DNA of 64,000 nucleotides from Gnetum montanum (Eukaryota > Streptophyta > Gnetopsida > Gnetales > Gnetaceae), in assembly GCA_015680685.1 (NCBI GenBank), contig MNCI01033307.1, forward strand, positions 138,171 through 202,170, given 5' to 3'. Numbering within the stretch: position 1 is the stretch's first letter; each line of letters begins with the position of its first letter. A program made the translations under genes and the position numbers. The notes under the pieces are model-generated. The model saw only the letters and a program-made list of their open reading frames with translations. It had not been told where the DNA came from and ran no database searches. Positions 1-9,499 of this stretch are shown here, piece by piece.

Positions 1-54
1 GACCGCGATATCGCGTACGCGATATCGCGGCTTGTGCAATCTATGTCTCATCAC
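1..54 (-). repeat. End of a minus-oriented LTR cut by the window edge
   Basis: The segment ends in TCATCA, like the right ends of the minus-oriented LTRs at 9349 and 17967, and it carries the same GATATCGCG words seen near those ends. Positions 3-30 form a perfect 28-bp palindrome with CpGs intact. Downstream sequence is not a polypurine complement but another LTR, so this is probably the 5' edge (in element sense) of an element inserted into the LTR at 55-477. The rest lies outside the window. Confidence 0.5.
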
Positions 55-477
55 TAATTAATGATAACATTAATTACTTAATTAAGAACAGTAATGGAAA
101 ATGCATGTAAAGTAAAGTGTAGAAAAGTAGGATTAAACTAGTCAAAGTGCTACAATGGATGTAGGAAATCTTGATTTTATTGTCATTTGTGTCAATACAT
201 TTAGGTATATAGGCAATCAACAAAATGTCATACAATCTCATAAATCCACAATGCGGGTACTCAAAGGAAAAATATTCTATCTATGAAAGGAAGAAACTAC
301 AAAACTTTAGCTAACTTTATGACTGAAAGGTGCCATAAATATGAGGGGTGAGTGCATTCATACAAGAATTGACTATGTTAGTGTCGATGTACCTATGTCA
401 ATGCATCCTACCATGCATCAATGGGGATACATCGATGAGCATGCATCGACGTAGATTGTCTTATTGATGTTTTATCA
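55..477 (-). repeat. Partial 3' LTR of element E1
   Basis: The right end TTTTATCA is followed by the complement of a polypurine tract and then by ACTCATCCTTGAGTG-type 3'-UTR sequence, exactly as at 9349, 38630 and 52008. The part next to that end carries repeated ATGCATCGATG-like words (about 375-460), the subfamily-specific array found at this place in the other LTRs. The left part is truncated by the LTR end at 1-54. Confidence 0.6.
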
Positions 478-487
478 TACCCTCACG
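478..487 (-). promoter_or_regulatory. Polypurine tract of E1
   Basis: Plus-strand TACCCTCACG is the decayed complement of the purine run (consensus GTGGGGGTA) that abuts the 3' LTR in A, B, C and D. It would prime plus-strand DNA synthesis. Confidence 0.55.
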
Positions 488-734
488 ACTGACTAAAAAC
501 TCATCCTTGAGTGAATAAAAGTAGGATTGAGTTTCTTACGAAATTTGGAAAGTATGAAATTTATTAATAGAAATATTGATGGGCTAATTCTGAATTCTAG
601 ATTATACAATTTCACAATTTACAAAAATGAGTGTCAATTACAACAAAATTAGATACTTTTACAAAAAATTTACTAGGTGCCTATAAGAGAAGTAAATACA
701 CGATGAATTCTCACAAAGTGCCTAGATGTAGAGG

Positions 735-3556
735 CACTTGTGGCTTTGATGGTTCTTCATCTCATCCTGGTGCTGTTGGAGGCTAAGTCTAGCTTACTAC
801 TATTGTTGCTACTACTATAAGTTTAAAAGCATCCAAAAGTGCTTTCATTTTCTCTTTTTTGCTATGTGGGTCATACATGGTCTAAGTAGCTTCACCAATG
901 TAGGTTGGTGTAGGGATGTCCCATGGGTATGACATTGAAGAAAACATTTCCTTCACATTGATAAACCAAGCTTTGAATTGTTTAAGTTTGATATTAAATA
1001 TCTTTACTAGGTTCTATAGCTCTTGGTAGTCATTCATTCATCTTACTAGATTCTCAACAATAGACTATTGATTAACAAAGTTGCTTATGAGAACTTCAAG
1101 CTTTGTGTTGGTTGTCTTCAACTTTTGTTTGATCTCTTTGTTGAGCTTGAATTCTTCCTTGTAAACGAGTTAGGAATTGGAAACTTGCTTCTCTAACTTG
1201 GTCTTCGGCCTTCCTATTATCAGCATCACCAAGTTTGCATAAGAAAGGCTAGAAAGCTTCAGGAACTCCATCATCTCTTGAATTTGCAAATCCTTTAGGT
1301 GAATCTCTTCCTTGTTATATATATTTAGTCAATTAAAGATGGGCTACTATACATAAGCTTATTGTTGGAGTTGTTAGAGGACCTCATTCATCGTTGCCTT
1401 TGCCAATTGAATCTCCTGTTCATCGACCTCCTCAAGTAGTCCAACTTGGTCTTTATAGTGACTTTTCACCCATTTGAACTTTAGGGCCTCATTCTTCTAG
1501 GTAACTACTTCAATTGCAGTCTTTTAGCAAAGAGGTTAGAAATCCTCCATTAAGAGATTTCAATTTTCTACTATCGACCTCCTTAGATTTAGGTTACCTT
1601 GGTGAGCTACTCCTGTTGTTGGTGTATGAATTTGATCATCTAGTCCTTTCATTGCTTAGCATTTCATAGGTGGTGGTTATCCTTGGTGGGGATCAAGTTT
1701 TCTTTGTGAACTTATGACAAGTCCTTGTCAATGTTATTGGCCATGGCTTCTAACAAGGACACGTTAAAGATCGTCATCTCCTTGACATTCTCAGCCTCTT
1801 AATGTTGTTGTTGAAGTTGTTAAAAAGCTTCATCTCTTGTAAGGTTAGGCTTAAGAATGCTAAGGTTAGATAGATGGGCTTATGACTTAGCAACTTTGGT
1901 AGCCAAATGCTGATTAACTATGTTGCCCTTCTCTAGTTGTGCATTGGTGATTAGCAACTTGCCCCTTCTGTCGAGTAGCTATGACTAGTTTGCTGTAATA
2001 TCATCCAAGAGATCAAAGATTTCTGAAAGCAGTTGCCCAACTCCAACTAGTCTTTGCAACATCTCCTCATGTTGGGAAACACTCATCCAATCACTTCCTT
2101 CACTTGCGGATGCATGGATGTTTGCCATGATGACAATGTTAGGTACAACCACAAAGCATTCAGGACTTCATTCACCCTATCAACCCTTACCTCTACTAGT
2201 ATCTCCTAGCCCTTGTCTGGCATAATTAGGACAAATTTCCCCTCATATTTCTTCAACATGATGGAGAAGGCCATAACATTCCTTGAAATCATAGGAATTG
2301 TTTATTCGGGAATGAACACTATAACCTCCTTGGCACTTGAATAGGGCCTAGTGGATGCATGGTTCCTTTGCACGAAGAAGAGCATGGCTGTTTTACTATC
2401 TAGCTAGTTGATGGTCCTTGAAACCTCATTGAGATGACCCATGGCCAGATAATAAATAAAGGAGTCCCCACCACTTGCAAAGCCTTGCTATTATTGTAGC
2501 TACTACTTTTGAGAATTTCTAATTCTTTCAAGAGCTACAAGCATCTTTGGTATAGTCTCTAAGGCTACAAGTGGTGGTGGTGGTGGCTACTCTTCTTCTT
2601 GTAGCTTTGCTACTACCTTGTCTCACATCATTTCTAGCCATGATGCAATAGGATCATGATAGACCACATCATTAGTGAGCTATTCCTCCTCTTTTGCATA
2701 GATTGCAAATGAGACATGGAAAGGGAAGTATCTTTCTTTCCTTCTTATTTTCCTTAAAACATTTCTCAATCTCTAGGAAAATGAGTTGGGGAAAGTTGAT
2801 TGGGAACTTTCCACTTAGAGCAGCGCATGCTCAGGTAGAGAAAGTCATAACTTTATTAGGCCTAACCATTGGATTTAGGTGATAAGCTACAATTTTAAAG
2901 TATTATTTCTCTACTTTTGTCATAGCATTATGCTCCTTGTGATCCATCCCATAACATTGATGAACCCACTCCTTTTTAGCTTTTGGGTTTGCTTGCATTA
3001 AGATCTTAGCCAATTTTTTCCCTTTATTGGGCTAATTGAGGATCTCTACAATGGCCTCAACTAAGTAGGAGACAGTGATGTCTTTCATTTTCACCAATGC
3101 ATCTTCTTGTTAGTTGTTCCAAAATAGTTAATTCTCCCCCTTGTACCATTTTCCATTGTTAGAGAGAATGAGCCACATGGAAGACCCTTGTAGTTACATG
3201 TAGACCTTCTCTAATGCTAGCTTTAAGAAGGATCCAAAGTTCAACTCCTAGTGAATAGGATTTTAGACCTCGTTGGTCCTCATCTTTTCCAAGAAGTCCT
3301 CCATGAGGATGACCTCTAAGCTAGGCCTTGGCCTAGGAATCTTATGCTACCTAGATTGGCCTATTTCTGCATTGAGAATTTGTTGAATAGATTCCACTTC
3401 AAGCTCCTCCTAAAGGAGTTCTATGGCATGAGTTGCCTCAGCTACTTGCTCTTGGGGTTACTATGGTTGCTACTACTGTTGGCCCCTTCCTTCCTTAGGT
3501 TAGTTTTCCTTAGGCTACAAATTCCCTCCTACTTGTGATCCTTATTTTGGTGCCAT
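735..3556 (-). pseudogene. Accessory ORF (aORF) of E1, decayed
   Basis: Nucleotide-level relative of the blocks at 9500-12277 (C) and 52246-55081 (A): same order, same position beside the 3' LTR, and the same start context, ATGGCACCAAA reading M-A-P-K on the minus strand at 3556. The next codon is already a stop and many stops follow. The middle and 3' parts are rich in Lys, Glu, Gln and Leu codons, suggesting long coiled coils. The original product was probably about 930 residues. I recognise no enzyme motif. In its place (3' of pol) it resembles the extra or env-like ORF of Athila elements, but I see no signal peptide or membrane segment, so I leave the function open. Confidence 0.6.
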
Positions 3557-4990
3557 TTGTGATTATAAATGTAATTCAAAATTAGCTTTTTCCTTCATAG
3601 TCCTTAGTTATTTAAATATCTTTCTTATTAGATTTGGTTATGTTTAGTTATGAGATGTTGAAAGTTGATCATTGAATGCTTGTTTATAATCTTGGCTAGG
3701 TGCATTATTTTAAGGCTATTTTATTTACCAGCTATCAGAGTTTATTTATTATGTTTAACCCCTTCATGATAAGTAATTTAATATTATTTTAATGGGTTAG
3801 CCTTAGGGAGTTAGAAAAATTTTCTACATAAAACAAAAGATTTGTATCATCCACGGCTTAGAGCTTATCTCCAGTAGCATGAGAATCAAAAAATGGGTGA
3901 AAATGAGTTAACTATTTAACAGTTAGGGCACTTGGAAGATTCTTGGGCTCTAAGAAATGGCAAAAAATCCTCTTGCTATTTGGAAAAATGATGCAAAATG
4001 AGCTAAGTGTCATGCATATATATAGACTTTTTGCACTATGTTGACGAGGCTACATCATGCAATGGTTCATAGCAAAACTTTGCATTCTAAAAATGGAGGA
4101 ATTTTGGTGAGCCCAATGGAAGCCAAAAAGACACAGAAGATGGCTATATCAACTTAGGAGAAGAGATTTGAGTGGATTTGGACAAACTTAAGATGTCAAA
4201 ATAAAGCATTAATGGATGTTTACATGCAAGTTAATGGAATTGATCACACAAATGGCTAATGGATAGGAATCTTAACTTGAGGTAGACCAAAGGAAATGCA
4301 AGTGTATCTTGCCAAAAGCAAGCTTACACCTCTAATGCCATTGCATGTTCTCATTACAAGGATTCCATAGGCACCGAGGATGATTAATGATCGTTTCAAG
4401 TTAAAACCCATATCCAATTAATGAATCGTCTTAGGATTCTGTGATCATCATAATAGACATATTAATTTACCATGATATGAGGTAGTGAGGTGATATTTTA
4501 GGGTTTGAGAATGATGGTAAAGACATAATGATGGATAGATGTTCTGCATCTAGGTCACATGTGATTCTTGTGAAGTCTATGATTAAGATGATTTGATACC
4601 ATCCCATTCTTAGTCAAGTCTAAGTTCAATCCACTTTGAGTGACTTTTCATTAACATATCCTTTCCCTTTGACCATTAGGAGCTCATGACAATTCCCAAA
4701 GGATAAGCACCACTCCAAGAGAAGAAGAAGAGAGAAGAAGTAAGGAAGGAAGGACCTTAGTTAGAGGAGTGCCTTCTTAACTTTGAATTAATTGAGATAG
4801 ATTTTCAATTAAATAAACTTGTTTGGGTATCTTCTCCTTTCTTCATTTTGTATACAACTCTCTAATATATTTGGCATAGAGTGGGATGTCTTTGATTATT
4901 TGTTCTAGAGGTATGTGTAAGTAGAGTTCCCTAAAAATTTTCTCTATTTGAGCCTTGGTTGAAAAATCTTGACTTAATCTTTTTTTAAAA
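3557..4990 (-). other. Non-coding spacer of E1 upstream of its aORF
   Basis: Contains the short conserved element GTTAGAAAAATTTTC at about 3810-3824 and, at about 4550-4770, a block shared with A (55560-55800), B (39361-39590) and D (20761-20990, opposite orientation). The shared block includes words like TTAGTCAAG, GTGACTTT and GGACCTTAGTTAGAGGAG. No coding frame is visible. Beyond about 4850 the similarity fades and another element (G) begins. Confidence 0.5.
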
Positions 4991-5049
4991 TGGGGAAAGC
5001 TTCCTACCTTGTTTCAAGTTGTACTAGAGATTCCTTGTTTGAGATCAAG

Positions 5050-6380
5050 GATTGGTTTAATTGTGTTTGCAGAGAATCACTAGACTAAAAGTTTTTAACA
5101 ATTGGTTTCATTGGTTGCTCTTGACATGTTATCTTCTTTGTTGGTTCAATGACTTTCCCACTTCTAGTAGTGATGACATGAAGTTGTTCTTTGCCCTTTC
5201 TTTATGATGTGGGGTTTGGCTCAGGTTGGGAAGGTAACTTATTTTTTGTTAGGTCTTGAAACCATCTCCTTGTCTCACTCATGAATCACCTACTTTCTTC
5301 TATAAATGAAGTAAGAATTTGGGTGAATTTGTCTAAATGTTCACTAATTTGGCTTTTGAAAGTTCTAAAGTTATTTTGGGAAAATATGGATTTTTGAAAT
5401 GGTTATCTTTGTTGAAGTGAGGTTGTTGGTTGATTCCTATATTATTGAAAGGCCTTTACTAATTCTTGTAACTTCTCATGATAGTCAATTAATGTTGGGT
5501 AGGTGATGCAATCATGTTGTTGGCTACCACATATGCTGCACATCTCATGGACTTCTTTCTTGATCACCTAAGTTAATTCATCAACTTTTTTATTTAATTG
5601 TTTAGATTGTTGGCTTGTGTCTTTCATGATGTTAGGTCTCGACCATCTTTCACTCTAATCAACTAATGAGTCTATTATTCTCCAGCCATCCTCTAGTGTG
5701 ACATTTAATATGTTTCCTCTACATGCAAAGTCAATGTTTATCTACAATATGGTACTAGCCATTTTACAAAGATTTAGATAAGCTGGTGGGCTAGAAATCC
5801 ATGATTGGGGGTTTTTAAGCACAACCCTTTAAACTTATTGAAGGTACTCTCATAATCCTCATCTTCTTGCTAGGTAAAATTCATTCGTTGTTTTCTTAAT
5901 GAATAGAGTATATCATTAGAGGAATGAATCTTTAAACTTATCCCATGAGTTGATTTGTGTTTGAAGGATCTATAATCAAAAATTACCTTTATCTTTCAAG
6001 GTTGATTTAAAAGTAATCATTTTAGTCCTATCTCCACTTTGATGGGCTAACATTGTAAGGGTGGTTTCAAATTCTCATACATGGGCGACTGGGTCTTCAT
6101 CATTGATTCCCCTAAAGATAAGTAATAGGTGAATATTCTTTACTTCAATGTCCCTACCTTGGGTAAAAACTAATGGTCATTGGGGTATTTCTAGTATTCG
6201 TTGGTTGAGTAATTCACCCAAAGTTTGTCCTTGATTTACTTGCATTATTGGACTTCCTATTTGAAATCCCACAAGTGGTGTGATTATTTGTGATTGGGTC
6301 GTGTAAGACGGTATCTTGATTATAAATGTTGAAGCATTTGTTAGGTTTATTATTGCAAGACTTACTATTTGTGATATCCT
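5050..6380 (-). pseudogene. gag remnant of element G (different Ty3/gypsy lineage)
   Basis: Minus-strand translation shows a Ty3/gypsy capsid pattern with stops: NDEDPVAHV, then FETTLTMLAHQSGDRTKMI, STLKDKGNF, INSWDKFKDSF and a TNEFYLARR-like stretch. These match the classic order 'DP..H...F', 'K...F..SL...A..W', 'I.SW..F...F', 'R..L..F.Q'. It differs clearly from the gag of A-D. It begins just inside the LTR at 6387-6944. The pol and 3' end of G are not found; sequence to the left is E1 spacer, so G is truncated. Confidence 0.55.
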
Positions 6381-6386
6381 GTCCCC

Positions 6387-6944
6387 TGATGTCATGGAAA
6401 ACATCAAATATATATTATATTAGACATTACGCATAAGAAGATAATATACCAAACATCAAATCTATGTAATATTTGACATTATGCGTTAAAGGAAATAATA
6501 GAGGAAGTGCAAAAAGAATAAGAAATGACTGTTTTATTGATATGGAATAGTGTATTCAAATTATGCTCTAAGAGTGTTCCTTGGAGTTTTCTTCCTTTGG
6601 CATCTATCCCCTTAAAGAAAATCTAGCATTGCCACCACAGTTAGGCCTACAACTGGCCAGAAGGGATGGCCAGTCCTCTTCCTATTCTACTTCACCCAGC
6701 TCTTATGACTTGCTTGTAATGGCTCCACCACTCCATGCTAGCACAACCTCTAAGCTTGGGTATAAATGACTTAGGTTAAACCCCCAAAGATTATCTCAAG
6801 AGTCACATGTATTATTACAATGCACCCTTTTAGGTCGCAATTACAACTGCCCTTTTGAGTCTTGTTACAATAATAATAATGCTTGTTAGGAAGAGGCACC
6901 ATCTTTATTATGTAGTAGCACCATTTGGGAATGGGGACGTTACA
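6387..6944 (-). repeat. 5' LTR of element G
   Basis: In minus sense it starts TGTAACGTCCCCATTCCC and ends CATGACATCA. It holds a TATA-like CATTTATACC at about 6755-6765 and an AATAAA-like CAATAAAAC near 6540. A relative in plus orientation lies at 34393-34859, sharing the start, TATA region and the GCCAAGGGAAGA and CTTAGAGCATAA words. A tandem duplication of about 60 bp (ACATCAAAT...GACATTA-GCGT) sits at about 6402-6508. The sequence following the LTR in element sense (GGATATCAC) is a weak match to a Met-tRNA primer site. Confidence 0.6.
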
Positions 6945-7196
6945 CTATTGGAATTGGAATTAGGATAGATGAAGCACTTGAAGGGTTGAAAATATGATAT
7001 GGTGGAGTTTCAAGAAGGGTAGATAGAGGATTTTGTGGATTTATTATGGGATTGACAAAATTTTAGTTAGGATTACATTAAATGTAGGAGTACTAATTGA
7101 AGTTGAAGTATTCAATTACTAAAAATTTAAAGTGCTTTCTTTGCTTGATAATGTTCTCATAGATGTTGTTCCTCCTAAAGTTAATGTAATAGTAGA
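6945..7196. other. Short unclassified flank between G and D
   Basis: About 250 bp that was continuous with 23055 before D inserted. I see no coding motif. It may be internal sequence of the minus-strand element J. GTAGA at 7192-7196 is the left target-site duplication of D. Confidence 0.35.
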
Positions 7197-8042
7197 TGAT
7201 GAGTCATGATCTACCTAGCTTCGATATCAAAGCCTTAATATCAGATACTCAATATTGGGGAACAAGATGCGATGTTGGATATTTGATATTGCGATGTATG
7301 TGCTAGCCTATAAATATAGTGCTTGGGCACATGGTTTGGAATAAGTTGAATAGGTTTTTTCAGTAGAGTAGCCAAAATCTTGTAGTTTTATTTCGTAATC
7401 TTAGAAAATAGTCAGTGAGTGTCTATAGAGTGGATCTAAGTCAGTTGTGTGAAGTCTTATTCGAATGGCAATGTACCTAGACACATTTCATGAATGACAA
7501 TAAGATTGAGATTGATTCTTATTCATTACAACACTTTAACTTACATTAGATTTACTTTCCATGCAATTTACTTTTCATGACTTAGTTAATATTTACATTT
7601 CCATGCATATTAATTAAGCATATAAGTACGACTACTTCAAGCATGCATATGACTCTTGGTAATCCCAGCAACACTTAATGTTTGGTAACCCAACAGCATT
7701 ATAAATGTTGGGGATGTGTGTGGAAAGTGGGATCAAATACTTATGTTAGGGTAGTTGATTATTAATTAGCAATTAGATTAGTTGAATTGATTATAAATTG
7801 AGTTTCAACCTATTGCTAATCATAGAAAAATAAAATATAAAATAATAAAAATCATATGCCTCACTCTGGACTAAACCATACATGAGAAAGCTACCACTAG
7901 TTTAAGTGGGAAGACAGTGAACTGTGATAAAGGCATAGCGATCTAAATGCCACAACTAGTCCCATCCATGGAATTTGATTAGATTATGCATGAATGCTTG
8001 TGATTTGTATGGTTGGGCATAGGGGTACATCACTGCTCATCA
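7197..8042 (+). repeat. 5' LTR of D
   Basis: Starts TGATGAGTCATGATC and ends CACTGCTCATCA. Repeated GATATC/AATATT words lie at about 7218-7300, immediately upstream of TATAAATA. A doubled GGTAA-CCCA-CA motif lies at about 7660-7700. It aligns with 22188-23049 along its whole length with many transition differences. Confidence 0.85.
7309..7316 (+). promoter_or_regulatory. TATA box in the 5' LTR of D
   Basis: TATAAATA in the context CCTATAAATATAG, also present in the 3' LTR (22315-22322) and, on the other strand, in both LTRs of C. It lies about 110 bp into the LTR, just downstream of the palindromic word array, and presumably positions RNA polymerase II initiation at the U3/R border. Confidence 0.6.
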
Positions 8043-8064
8043 TCAGCACTATTGTTGGGGATGG
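8043..8064 (+). other. Primer-binding site of D (tRNA-Asp type)
   Basis: TCAGCACTATTGTTGGGG followed by ATGG matches the complement of the plant tRNA-Asp 3' end (TTGGCGCCGTTGCCGGGGAT) at about two thirds of positions. Nearly all mismatches are C-to-T or G-to-A, many at CpG sites. This PBS is typical of the Athila/Tat branch of Ty3/gypsy. Confidence 0.75.
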
Positions 8065-8173
8065 TGCTAGTTACCTAGATTAGTTATATAAAAAATGATC
8101 ACTATAAAAGTATTAACGATTTATCTTTAAAAAACATTAATATTTTAAGTCACACACATTATCAGACAAAACC

Positions 8174-8478
8174 ATGTCTTCTTCACATAGGACCAATAAT
8201 GCATCGTATGATCATAGGAGAAATGATAGGATATATACTAAAAAAAATTAGAGTGAACAACCTCAAACAAGGGTTTCCTATGCTCATTTAGACCTTTACT
8301 ACACTCAAAGACTACATTCAACTAGGGCAAACAATCCTAGAGGAGATGGAAAAAGTCCTAGAACAAGGAGGGCCTCAGGGCCTAGGACCTCCCCTAAACC
8401 TAGACAAGATAAATCAAAGGACCAAAGGGAGAAGTATAGGAGCCATGGTGATTCTTCCAATTCCTCATATTTCTCTTC
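8174..8478 (+). pseudogene. gag of D, N-terminal part (before the C insertion)
   Basis: ATG at 8174 opens M-S-S-S-H-R-T with one early stop. It continues through a basic, Arg/Pro-rich stretch (SPRTRRASGPRTSPKPRQ) into a Ser-rich tail that is cut by C at 8479-8483. The N-terminus resembles that of the C gag (RRNDRIY against WRTNKIY; SPRTRRASGPRT against SHRTRRPIRPRT) and is unlike the A/B Gag N-terminus. The frame resumes at 17973. Confidence 0.7.
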
Positions 8479-8483
8479 CTCTT

Positions 8484-9349
8484 TGATGAGCAGTGAGGTA
8501 CCCCTACACTCAACCATATGAATACAAGCGTGTACGCACAATCAGGTCAAACTCTGTAGATGGACTAGTTGTCACACCTAGATAGTTATATGTTGATCAC
8601 AGTTTGCTGCCTTCCCACCTGGACTAGTATTTTCTTTGTCACATATGGTTTAGTCTAGCGTGAGATGTATGATGTGATTCCTAACACTAGGCTACTCTTA
8701 GAGACAATGAAAAATAATCTTGATTTAAGCTAATAGGCAATAGGAAGCAAAATCTAAACTAGCTTAAGTGCAATGAGCATTCGTCCTTAATCATCCATAC
8801 ACATCTTGGACTTCGTGTACTACTTCTGGGCTCACCAAGCACACATTACGTAAGCACTACTAGGTATGCTACTAGGTTGCCAAGTAGTTACACTTAAATG
8901 TTCGTGATTAAGACGTATTCATTCTACATTTAATAACAGGAATAATAAATCACAATAAAGAAACCTAAATTAAGCAAACAATAATTCATAATTAATAATT
9001 AAAACAATTAAAAGCTAAGTGAATGCTGCAATGATGGAGTAATCTCAATCTTTATTGTCGATTGTGTGTGTCTCCAAGTACGTCACACTTGAACAAAGGT
9101 TCTGTACAATTACAATCATCACACTGCAGGCATGCACATGGGAAAGAACTGGAAACTAATTGAAAATTGACAAAATGACTCTACCCTAAGACTTACCAAA
9201 AAAATTCCTTCCTATGCACCTAAATGCTATATTTATAGGCCTACATAGGAATCACGATATCATGTATTTGATATCATTATCCAGGCTGCGATATCGCGTA
9301 CCTAATATTGAGGATTCAATATTGGGGCTTGGCAAACCATGATTCATCA
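8484..9349 (-). repeat. 3' LTR of C
   Basis: Plus-strand ends TGATGAGCAG and GATTCATCA. The complement of TATAAATA lies at 9230-9237, with GATATC/ATATTG words to its right (about 9245-9330), which is upstream in element sense. The LTR abuts the PPT complement at 9350. Confidence 0.9.
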
Positions 9350-9358
9350 TACCCCCAC
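9350..9358 (-). promoter_or_regulatory. Polypurine tract of C
   Basis: TACCCCCAC on the plus strand, i.e. GTGGGGGTA in element sense, directly 5' of the 3' LTR. It is identical in form to that of B (38631-38639). Confidence 0.8.
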
Positions 9359-9499
9359 AACTAAATAACAAGTTATCCTCGAGTTAAATAATCAAAATGA
9401 GAATGAGTTCAATTGGTTAACTATGAATTACTTCATGTCGCAGTGTGGAATTAAACAAAACAAAATTTGGACACAAACATAAAGTACAAAAGAAAAAAT

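Noticed and set aside
6650-6676. ACTGGCC...GGCCAGT inverted repeat as a terminator or host regulatory site
   Set aside because: A 7-bp stem within the G LTR; nothing shows it is more than chance or ordinary LTR structure.
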